Part shown: positions 46,611 through 56,120 of the stretch, one piece after another
Layout: each line of letters opens with the position of its first letter
Position numbering within the stretch: position 1 is the first letter of the stretch
Assembly (NCBI RefSeq): GCF_032118995.1
Contig: NC_092656.1
Span: 12,824,261-12,888,260 of the forward strand
Length of the DNA stretch: 64,000 nt
Direction of reading: 5' to 3'
DNA from: Asterias amurensis
Taxonomy: Eukaryota > Echinodermata > Asteroidea > Forcipulatida > Asteriidae
The notes under the pieces: generated by a model
Told to the model about the DNA's origin: nothing
Databases searched by the model: none
What the model saw: the letters and a program-made list of their open reading frames with translations, nothing else
Translations under genes and position numbers: made by a program

Positions 46611-49600
46611 ATGGCGGCGGTGAAGAAGTTGGCCGAGATGTTGTTAAACCCGGACGTTACACTAGGTCCATTTGATTCATTCCCTGAATTTCAAGAGTTG
46701 TTTCCTCCCAAGTATAGGTATGTATTAAAATGGTTGTTGTGTTGTGTTGTCATCACTCTGACCTCTGCCAACCAGCAGCGTACATGTAGGATTTTTGTCT
46801 AGGATTTTTTGGTGCAAAATTCAATCATTCCCCTCGCGCAAACAAACTTCAGCCTCCGCTTAGCGCGCAAACTTTATGGCCCGATAGCGTATAATGCCCG
46901 ATATTGTAAAGTGCACGCAGGTTTAAGCCTGCGCTCTACAAATTCCACACAAATTTCAAGCCATGCGCAAGTTTGGTGCCGTCAATTTTTATTTGGATTA
47001 CTTTCCGTATGGCGCCACCACTTTCTCACTCATTTTTACAAAAAGGGATATCTCATTGAGGTAAATAAGATACTATATATATTTCATATGGAATGAAAAA
47101 GTGGTGGCGCCATACGGAAACTTTTCCTTTTATTTTATTTTTTAACCGGCTTTTGCAGTGTCGAACCTTTTCAGTTGCGATAACGTAACCCTCCTTCCGT
47201 CGTCATTCCTCAAAAACTCGATCGCACAGGAAATTGGTAGGGGGAGAGGGATGGTCGTGGGCCCCCTGGGCAAAACCCCCCCTCCCCCCCCCCCCCCCCC
47301 CCCGCCACCATCCTTGTGGAGGGATATTTAAATATTACTGGAACACTTTGTTGGCCAGACAGGGGTATGGAGCAATAGACCGATCCATTACGCCCCGCCT
47401 CCTTACCAGTTGACCAATCACAGCCGCGAAACCCAGTCACCCTTAGTGCAAGGATCACCAAACGGTTCAAATGGTGATCAGATTTCGCGGTTGTGATTGG
47501 TCAATGATAATTGGGCCTGGCTTAATGGATCAGTGTATTGAAATTGTCTTCTTGAAGTTGGCACACTGTCAGCCCCAGACCATGGATGCTACCTCCATGG
47601 TCTGACTGTACGCCAGGTTGTTGCATTGCTGTTGCCATTAGGAGATTTGAGTTGCTTAACGAAACGTAGGTGGAATAATTATACTTTTTAAAGTTATTTT
47701 CCCATTTACTTTTGATAGGGATCACCCTGATGCCCGTCTTTTGTACAGAGCCTTCCAGAGGCAAAGGAGAGTGTTACGAGAAAAGGTTGCCAAAGACATA
47801 CAAAGAAGATATAAACGAGATCTTAATCTACACATAGTAAGTTACCAGATCCCTTCCAGCGTTCCTATGTGGTCTGCTGGCTTAATGAGGACCAGTAAAT
47901 TGTGGCCACTCGGCCAGTAAAATTTATCTCCAAAGATTGTCACTTTTCTAATCGCAGATTATTCTTCCTGTGTGGACACCCACTCCAGATTTTCGGAAAT
48001 TTATCGACGCTACGACCTTTTCAATTAAATTTTCACAGTTTTTTTTTTTTTTTTGCTATAGGGTTGCAACACCAGTCAGTTTCAATTATCCAATGTACAA
48101 TCCCTTCATAAGGTAGCAGAATTTCTCAGGTAACGATCAAATTTGTTTTTTGTTTTTTTTGTTTTATCTCTTCCCCAGGGTAATGCGAGTTTGCCAAACC
48201 ATAGTGGTATGGAGAATCAATCCTTGGAGCAAGCCGTCAGTTTTTTTGAGAGCAAAGAGGCAGAAGTCGAAGCGGTAAATATTTAGGTTGTTCAGATATT
48301 CTCGCAATCAAGAAAGTGTCTCCTTTTTGCAAATCTCAACCTTTTAAAAAACTTATTATTTTTAGTTCAAGTTTCTTTGTTGAATACAAAATTATTTAGA
48401 AATAACCTATTCAGTTGCCCTGTTGGTTTATTACTTGATATGTAAAAATAAAAAGTTGCATCCCCCTAAGGTGATAAGGTGATCCCTGTGCTGCTACTTC
48501 CAAGGCTGTATTGCAAATTTGGGTGTAATCCCTGGCTATACAGCAGTCACAGGCTTCTGACTGGCACTGAAAACAAAGACATTGACAAAACAGGGAGACA
48601 ATGTTAAGGCTACCTACATGTATGTATATGTATAAGGCCTCAAGCTCAGTTGGTAGATGCCAGCATAGAAGACACTCATCAGCCAGCTGGCTGCCAGTGA
48701 CAAATTCTCCTTTGAAGTTGTTTCAATAAAAAATTGCCTTATGTTGCCAAAACAATACATGCCATCCAGCGTGAAATAGTTAAATCATTCCTTTTTTTTT
48801 TTTTACCATTCATGTACAGGACCTGAAGGCCACAAGGAAAGAGATCGGCAGTCTGGAGCAGGATATCAAAAGGTTATTGTTCATTATAGCAGTCTAGGGC
48901 ATCAAACTCAAGGTCGGGTGACCAAGCTCATCTGAGTCTGGGTCCAAAACCGACGTTCGGATGATCCGTCCCAACTTGTTAATCGTCCCAACTATAAAAA
49001 CAACCCTATTAGTTGAGAGAGCTTCTGTACTGTCTCTCCTGCAGCACAAGGGTCGCCCCAACTTTAATAATCAAATAAAAAAAAATTCTTGTAAAGCGCA
49101 TTACGTCTATGGCAAGATCCAAATGTGCTGTACAGGCATGAAACTAATAAGGGACTTTTGGGACACTAGGTGGCAGCAGACTTACCAGGTAAAGTCCATT
49201 GTTTTCGGTAATGTGCGAAGGCTCAGAACTACGTAAACAATGGACATTTACCTGGTAAGTCTGCTGCCACCTAGCGTCCCAAAGTCTCCCATTTGGGACT
49301 GGTCCAAACTATAGTTGGGACGATAATCAAGTTGGGGCGGAACACTGACACTGGTGTTCTTAACCAGTTCACTTCAGGAGTTAAAATTGTTTTCCTTGAA
49401 ACCTTCCAGTACAAGTTTAAGTTTCACTCATTTAAAGATAAAGGTATCGGCCTTGGTATCCTGTGCCCTCATTTGTCTGCTGGTTTTGCATACGCCTAAG
49501 GTATTGACTTGGTTTCAGGAATAAGCACAAAACTTGCATGTTCAATATCTTGATTCTACGTAATACTGACACATTCAGGCTGATATGAGTGGGTATGCAT

Positions 49601-50565
49601 AGCTAACAGGATACAGTGCTCAGTGTCTGTACTATATTTCTTAAACAAAAATACCGCTGCTAAAAAAAACCTTTTAAGTTGGAATAAGCTGGCAAGGATG
49701 TTATATACGGTAGATAACTTAGAGCTTCCCCTCATCACACAGGCTGCCACTGCTGAGGATCAAACAGTAGACGCATTGCATATGATGTCACAAGACCCAC
49801 CAAAACAGCGCCCTCACACTGAGGTCAATGAAGATGTATATTGGCTTAGAGTTGTGTGCAGCATGTATGTTTCCGTTGTTTGACAGTGGTTTCAGGAATG
49901 CTTTGACAATTTTGTTATTAGCAGAAGGAAACTACATGTCTGTTATGTGTATTTATAACTCACATCAGTCATGTTTTACACAGGTGTGCCCTTCAGCTGG
50001 AGAAAGCTAACCCCATTGGTCAGATAAACTGGAACGATGATGAATTTACTCTACCTGAAGAACTGAAGGTATGTAGAAATAATGTTGATGGTGCCAAACA
50101 TACAAAATGACCTCACACTGCATCAGTCATTTTAAAAACACTGGACACTATTGGTAATTGTCAAAGACCAGTCTTGGCACTTGGTGTATCTCAACATATA
50201 TGCTGACACATATGGGGGAGGGTGCTAACTGATGTATTTAACCATTCATTATGCACTTTTCTTTCTTATTTTTTTTTTTTTTTTTTTTTTTTTTTTGGGG
50301 GGGGACTTCTCAGTCCCTCCTCCCCCTGGTTCTGTGAATGCTGAACAAAATCGTTGCATTTTGTTCCACCAGGCAAGTATAAAAACAAACCTGACTGTAG
50401 ATTGAAGTCTATAGTTTCACATTCCTGGAAAAAAGCAGGGATTCAATGAATGTTCTTATTAACCTTTTTCCAAGACATTAATTTGTTGGATTTTGTTCTT
50501 TCCCCTTCTAGAATTTGGCAACCGCACTCGTTGATGACTCCAGAGTACTGGATGATAAAACATGA
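46611..50565 (+). CDS. Unrecognised 170-residue coiled-coil protein, six exons
   Basis: Exons: 46611-46717, 47719-47836, 48179-48274, 48820-48872, 49984-50068, 50512-50565. Donors and acceptors are GT-AG and phases agree throughout, giving a complete frame from MAAVKKLAEMLLNPDVTLGP to VDDSRVLDDKT-stop. Seen: a hydrophobic N-terminal segment with SFPEFQELFPPKYRDHPDAR; a very basic helix RAFQRQRRVLREKVAKDIQR at about 48-67; an acidic and heptad-like helix QAVSFFESKEAEVEADLKAT at about 93-112, continuing to about 130; and a conserved-looking C-terminal motif INWNDDEFTLPEELKNLATA. No signal peptide or membrane segment. The size and helix pattern recall small kinetochore or centrosome subunits, but I cannot place it in a family. 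The ATG at 46603 is out of frame. Confidence 0.8.
47001..47122. repeat. Short palindromic MITE, 'TTTCCGTATGGCGCCACCAC' (family H), copy 1
   Basis: The first and last 28 bp or so are inverted copies: TTTCCGTATGGCGCCACCAC at the left and its complement at the right, about 122 bp in all. The element lies in intron 1 of the coiled-coil gene. A second copy lies at 57658. A poly-C run (47278-47303) follows nearby. Confidence 0.88.
48964..49343. mobile_element. Nested inverted-repeat element in coiled-coil gene intron 4
   Basis: The outer repeat is GTCCCAACTATA (about 48984) against TATAGTTGGGAC (about 49311). The inner, longer repeat at 49149-49292 has arms GGTGGCAGCAGACTTACCAG and its complement, CTGGTAAGTCTGCTGCCACC. 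The inner arms include splice-like CAGGTAAAG and CTGGTAAGT motifs and a CTCF-like CACTAGGTGGCAGC. The arrangement suggests one palindromic element inside another. Confidence 0.75.
50138..50310. repeat. TTAA-type MITE fragment and T/G homopolymer tract
   Basis: AACACTGGACACTATTGGTA and CTTGGTGTATCTCAACATAT are a truncated family A end in intron 5 of the coiled-coil gene. A run of about 28 T followed by 8 G lies at 50269-50305. Confidence 0.7.
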
Positions 50566-50744
50566 AGTAAACCAACAGTCAAGGTGTCATTGCACATCGT
50601 CAGTCGTATTCACCAGCAGACCTGTGTTCTATTGATTGATTTAAAACAGTATCTTTATTGGAAATTATTAGTCAATGGCTAAACGGTATTTTGGTGCTTC
50701 AATATACCATAGAGAAAGGACCTCTATGATAGTCCTGTCACACC

Positions 50745-50897
50745 AGGGCCCAATTTTGTAAAGCTGTTAAGCAGATAATCGTGTGGGGTACCAGTCACAG
50801 CATGTAAACTGTATGATATTTTGGCTGGTGATACATTTCTGCTAAGCAATATGCTTAGCAAGTTGATGCTGACATGCTTTAGGATTTGGGCTCGGGT
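50745..50897. repeat. Palindromic MITE, family E, diverged copy
   Basis: GGGCCCAATTTTGTAAAGCTG at the left; the interior GGCTGGTGATACATTTCTGC resembles the family, and the right end is decayed. Confidence 0.55.
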
Positions 50898-52295
50898 TAC
50901 AACCACTGTTTATCCTTGGAGAATAAGTGCTTAGCATCTGTACTGTATTTAATTAAGAGACCTTTTGGTTATACAAGAATTCAGATGCAAAACACTTTGT
51001 AAAAATTGTAAACAGTTTGAAAGGATGTACCACTACCAAGGGTTAAAATAGAAAATTCGCATATAGACCCATTGCATAATATGACGTCACACTCTCAAAA
51101 GGAGGCAGATCATTGGACAATTGCTGTTCTCTGTGCGTAAAAACGAGCACATGACCTCAGCGTACCTGTAGCGTTCCGCGTTAAGTAATCGGGAGCTATT
51201 GTTTTTTTACACAATACGGAACGCGCCTCTGGACAATGCGCGTAATTTGGCTGTCAACTCTCTTTCGTGCATGTTTGTATATGATTGTGACACCCAAAAC
51301 AATGCAAAATAACCACATTTGAGTGCACTGCGCATATTGCAAAGGGTATACATGTATAGGACTAGTGTCATAAGACCCAAACAGCGCCCTCCACTGAGGT
51401 CAATGAAGACTTATCATTGGCTGAGAGTTGTGCGCGGCATGTACACAAGTGCATGTTTCCATTGTTTGCCCTTAGTGATGGAAGCCAATGCAAGGGGTAT
51501 ATAGAAATGTGCACACGCGTACAGGCAACTCTCAGCCAATGATATGTCTTGTGGCGTTGTGGCGTTGTGGCGGTGCTCTTGCGGGATCACTGCTCTCCTG
51601 CGAACTGCTGGTTGCCAACTTCTACTCCCCATTGGAACCGTAGTCGTGAGAGCAGTAGTCTCGTGGAGCCAGCAGTCTCGCAACAATACCGCGGGAATCG
51701 CGATGAGATTCGGAATAATAGTCGGAACGCTATCACCGTGACAGACATTTAAGGACTTTTCCACAAGTCTAGTCTTTGAGCACGTGAGCACTGCCACTAA
51801 ATTCAGGCCAGCCTTTATCATTGCGCTGTTTCACAGCAACAGATTTAAAAGGAAGTTAAACATCAGAATCATCTGTGGTAATCCTTATATTTATTTTTCC
51901 TTTGAATAAATTTATGATTCCAACTACATGTACATGTACACGTATAAACTGAATAATCTTATGTATTCTTTAACATAAAAACAAATCTAAAAAGTGTAAG
52001 TATAAATGTTGTTGTCAAAATTGTTATTTACCAAGCCATCACCCACCCCTATTTCAACACAAATTGTATATATTATAGTGATGAAATTTGATGAGAAACA
52101 CATTAAAGTTCAAATCTGTTGATAATTCTGAATAGAAGACAAAGCAGTCCTTATTAGTCTCCTCTGGCCATGTTGCAACCGGGCCCTCAATGTCATATAG
52201 GTGCAATGTTTTTTTTTCAAAGCACAAAAAGAAGCCGAGCACAAACACAATTTTGCTTGCCAAAATAAATCCTACTCATTTGCAGTATTTTCTGC
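50898..52295. other. Intergenic with a dispersed repeat
   Basis: No gene seen. CAGCGCCCTCCACTGAGGTC (51383) and TGAGAGTTGTGCGCGGCATG match 49807-49870 inside the coiled-coil gene, so this is a dispersed repeat. An inverted match (GCAACTCTCAGCCAATGATA, 51525) faces TATCATTGGCTGAGAGTTG (51413). Confidence 0.5.
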
Positions 52296-52640
52296 TTCAA
52301 GACACTGGACACTATTGGTAATTGTCAAAGAACAGTCGTCTCACTTGGTGTTTCTCAACATATACATTAAATAACAAACCTGTGAAAATTTGAGCTCAAT
52401 TGGTCGTCGAAGTTGCGAGTTAATAATGGAAGAAGAAAAACCCTGTGTAACACCAAATTGTGTGTTTTCAGATGCTTGATTTCGAGACCTCAAGTTCTAA
52501 ATCTGAGGTCTCGAATTCAAATTCATGGAAAATTACTTCTTTCTCCAAAACTACGTCACTTCAGAAGGAGCCGTTTCTCACAATGTTTTATACATGTACT
52601 ATCAACCTCCCCCCATTACTTGTTACCAAGTGAGGTTTTA
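52296..52640 (-). repeat. TTAA-type MITE (family A), right end lost
   Basis: TTCA-AGACACTGGACACTATTGG, then family landmarks to CCAAGTGAGGTTTTA, with no terminal repeat on the right. Confidence 0.8.
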
Positions 52641-53061
52641 CATAGACTGCAGACTGTACAGTCATAGAGAGAACCCTGTGTAACATGCCTACTCCTACAT
52701 GTACCTTCATGTATAGATGAGTAGATTATGAGCCAAAAGTAACAATGAGATTTGTTTAACATGAAATAAAAAATAGAAGTACATTATATGTAGCTTTTGG
52801 AGAGTCCTAAATATTGACACAACTTACAATTGTCTACATTTTGTCATGGACACAGTATTTATTTAACTTTATACTAACAAATATTGTACAAAGGTGAGGA
52901 AATATTAACATCAGATGATCTACATTTGATCTACATTTTTATATTGGAAGAATACAATCACAAAACACAACCTGTAAATGTAATGTACAGTGTGCCTTAG
53001 GTGGGTATCAGTATAAAGGCCATTATACATGGTATAGCAGTTGTAAACTAAGTGCAGTATA

Positions 53062-53403
53062 TAAAGGAACACATTGCCTTGGATCGGACGAGTTGGTCTA
53101 TGAAAAGCGTTTTAAACCGTTTGTTATGAAATGCATGGTTAGAAAGCTGTTTTAAAAGTAGAATATAATGATCCACACAAGTATCACACAAAATTGCACG
53201 GTTTTCATTTTACGTCGCGAACTAACACGGTCGGCCATTTATATGAGGTTAAACAAAAACCACGCAATTTCGAGGCATATTTGTGTAGATCATTGTTTTC
53301 TACTTTTACATCTTTCTAACCATACCGATTTTATAACACGGTTACAGAACCCTTTTCAATGAACAACTCGACCGATCCAATCCAAGATAACTTGTTCCTT
53401 TAA
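53062..53403. repeat. Long palindromic MITE (family D), copy 3
   Basis: AAAGGAACACATTGCCTTGG at the left; GATAACTTGTTCCT-TTAA at the right; the central palindrome is shortened. Confidence 0.8.
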
Positions 53404-53620
53404 AGCCATTGGACACTTTCTGAACAGAACAAAAATTAAAAGTTTACAGATTTACAAATAACTTACAGGGTTTACGTAATGGTGAAAGACCTCCCTTGAA
53501 ATATTATTCCATTAAATGCATATAATTTTTTGAGAAAACATTAAAAACAATTATCAATTCTCGATATGGAAAATGACGGATTTATTTTAAACAATGTCAT
53601 GACACAGCGAAATATATAAG
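53400..53620. repeat. TTAA-type MITE (family C) abutting family D
   Basis: Starts TTAA-AGCCATTGGACACTTTC, sharing its TTAA with the right end of the family D element. It contains CTTACAGGGTTTACGTAATG, whose complement appears in a related form near 20345. Confidence 0.6.
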
Positions 53621-54574
53621 TTTTGATACAGGAAGTGTGGGCCTTTGGACATGTTGGACAATACTGTTTCCCGATGGTGTGCGATTGCTTTAACATACAT
53701 GTGCATTGTACAGGTTGTACAAGTCATTCTCCCAAAGTGGCCAAAAGTCCTGAATTCACGAGGTTAGCTGTTTTTTCAGCAGATTATTTTACACTTTTTT
53801 TTATCCAGGCAAAACATGTACATGAAAGCTATTTGACCTCCGTTGCCTTGGTCTTTTGGCCTTGGTGGCCCTTCAAAAATGTCCCATATATTTAGACCAT
53901 TATAAGAAATGCAAAATGAAAACGGCCTTGCCCTCTCAAAGATGAAATTCCAAGCCTACATATCCTCAAAAGTTAAGGAGGTTCTTTTAAGTTCTTGTTT
54001 CCCCCTTTTCCTTGTTTTCCTGTTATTGTACAACATAACAATGAAAAAGGACTTGCCGTAACAAGAAGTTGGACAATACGTTATGTACACTATATTCAAA
54101 GTCTAAAATATGTTTCGTCATGAGTTAAGTAACATCTCAGCTCTAAAAATTCACTGACAAACAACAACATTATACTTGCTATTTAAAATACATAGATATC
54201 TTCAAGACAAGTAGTAATTTTGCATAATAACTGATTGGTTACATTCATTGAAGTATACACATGGAGATACATGCAAGTTGTACTCTATAAACCTTAACAC
54301 TGACACTGAGAGAGATTTTCTGCATAAAACACTTAGGCAAGAGCTCAATTTTATTAATCTTTAATCAATACTTATTTAGGGTAATTTGGGGTTCAAAAGT
54401 GGTAATAAATATATGGGTCAGTCCATGTTACACTCTATTACCATGGAGGTAGGAATAGACTTCTGTATGTGTGCCTCTTTTTCAGTGACTGATGCCATAC
54501 CGGGGCTACTAATAATAATACTACAATAATAAAACCACTCTTATATATACATGTAGCGCATATCACCATGAGGT

Positions 54575-54865
54575 CCCTATAGGTGCACTGTAAAAGGAAA
54601 TCAACAATTATTGTACAAAGTAAACAGATATGTTTTTAACTGGGTTTTGAATTGTTCTGATGTCTCAGTCTGTTTGACAACCTCTTGGAAGACTGTTCCA
54701 TAACTGAACTGATGCATATTGGAAAGAGCAGGAACCGTACGACTTGGTTTTGATAACTGGGGGAGTCCTCAGCAGGGATTTATGTGAAGATCGCAGGTTT
54801 CTGGTTGTTTTGTACTCATGAACTAAAAATGCAAACCTGAACATAAGATTGCTATTTTGTGCCAT
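54575..54865 (-). mobile_element. Non-LTR retrotransposon (LINE) 3' fragment
   Basis: The minus-strand translation SYGSCSFQYASVQLWNSLPR matches the C-terminal end of many CR1/L2/Jockey-type reverse transcriptase ORFs (consensus FSVxAPxLWNSLP). After one frame change the strand continues QFKTQLKTYLFTLYN, the usual SFKxxLKTYLF ending, then a stop. Only the last 100 codons or so and the start of the 3' region are present. Confidence 0.7.
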
Positions 54866-55067
54866 TTCATTTGTTTATTTGGTGTTTTTGAATATTGTTT
54901 GAAACTTTTTACTTTTTCTATTTTGATTTTGAACCCACCCAGCGAAACGAAATCTCAGAATTTTGTGCCATTTCATTTGTTTTTTTGGTGTTTTTGAATA
55001 TTGTTTGAAACTTTTTACTTTTTCTATTTTGATTTTGAACCCACCCAGGCGAAACGAAATCTCAGAA
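54855..55067 (+). repeat. 106-bp tandem duplication
   Basis: TTTTGTGCCATTTCATTTGT begins both units (54855 and 54961). They are almost identical, down to CGAAACGAAATCTCAGAA, differing by a few bases, so the duplication is recent. Confidence 0.9.
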
Positions 55068-55487
55068 CGGTGATAATTCCGATTAAAAATCTATATACAT
55101 GTATGAACCTGCCATTTTCGACCAAACATTTATTTACTTAGGTACATGTTTACTTAAGAGGGTGTTAATTACAATTTACATGTTTACTTAAGAAGGTGTT
55201 TATTACAATTATCACTAAAAAATAAACTAAAAATCCTAAAAGGTGAAGTTATAACCACATTTTAAGACAAAAATGCTAAATACATCATGTACAGTACATC
55301 ATGAGGGAAAACATGTATGCCCATTTGAAAGCTTGTGGCAACTCTCCTTGCCATGTTTGCTAAGCAAATGCATACAGTGCATGTGGTGAGCAGTATTCTC
55401 TGCTAAGCACACAATCTTGACAATACCCTGATTTCAATAGAGTTTGTGTGCTACTTTGTTACATGTTGGTAGACCCTGGTTGATTTA

Positions 55488-55634
55488 GTGAACTATAATT
55501 TCACCCATGGTGAACTATAATTTCACCCATGGTGAACTATAATTTCACCCATGGTGAACTATAATTTCACCCATGGTGAACTATAATTTCACCCATGGTG
55601 AACTATAATTTCACCCATGGTGAACTTTAATTTG
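55488..55634 (+). repeat. 22-bp minisatellite, six identical units
   Basis: The unit GTGAACTATAATTTCACCCATG begins at 55488, 55510, 55532, 55554, 55576 and 55598; a partial seventh follows. Each unit holds an imperfect inverted pair (GGTGAA and TTCACC). The identity of the units implies recent expansion. Confidence 0.95.
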
Positions 55635-56120
55635 AGTCTGTAGTTGTGTGCCCTGTACATAGTGTGCAAGTTGAATGGTTTAAAATGGTTGAACATGACA
55701 AGTATGAATTAGGTTTATAAAAATTGCTTTACAATAAGTTTTTGCATACGATTTGAGAAACCCTTTTGTCTCCAAAATTTGTATTTTAATATTATTCCAT
55801 CAATTGGTTATTCATGAAGTTCGGTTAAAACACAAAGTATCAAATAATTACAGTTAAACTCAAATTTACAATTGCACTGCATCGTTAAAAAGTAGTTCTT
55901 AAATAAAACCAATAAATTTACATTTAAAAAAACCGGCAAATTGTTTCACTTCGTATGCAACGTTTCAAAAAATAAAACACCATGCACAATCATAACACAG
56001 AAGGAAGTACTATTATTGACTTACAAAGCTGACCGAGTTAAAATACTTCATTAAGAATCACACACTAAAAAAAAACAAATTAAGAATGGAAACAACCTCA
56101 ATGGAGGTAACATTGGAGAA

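Noticed and set aside
49623-49883. Extra exon of the coiled-coil gene between 48872 and 49984
   Set aside because: The frame overlaps a dispersed repeat also found near 51383, and direct joining of the flanking exons already keeps phase.
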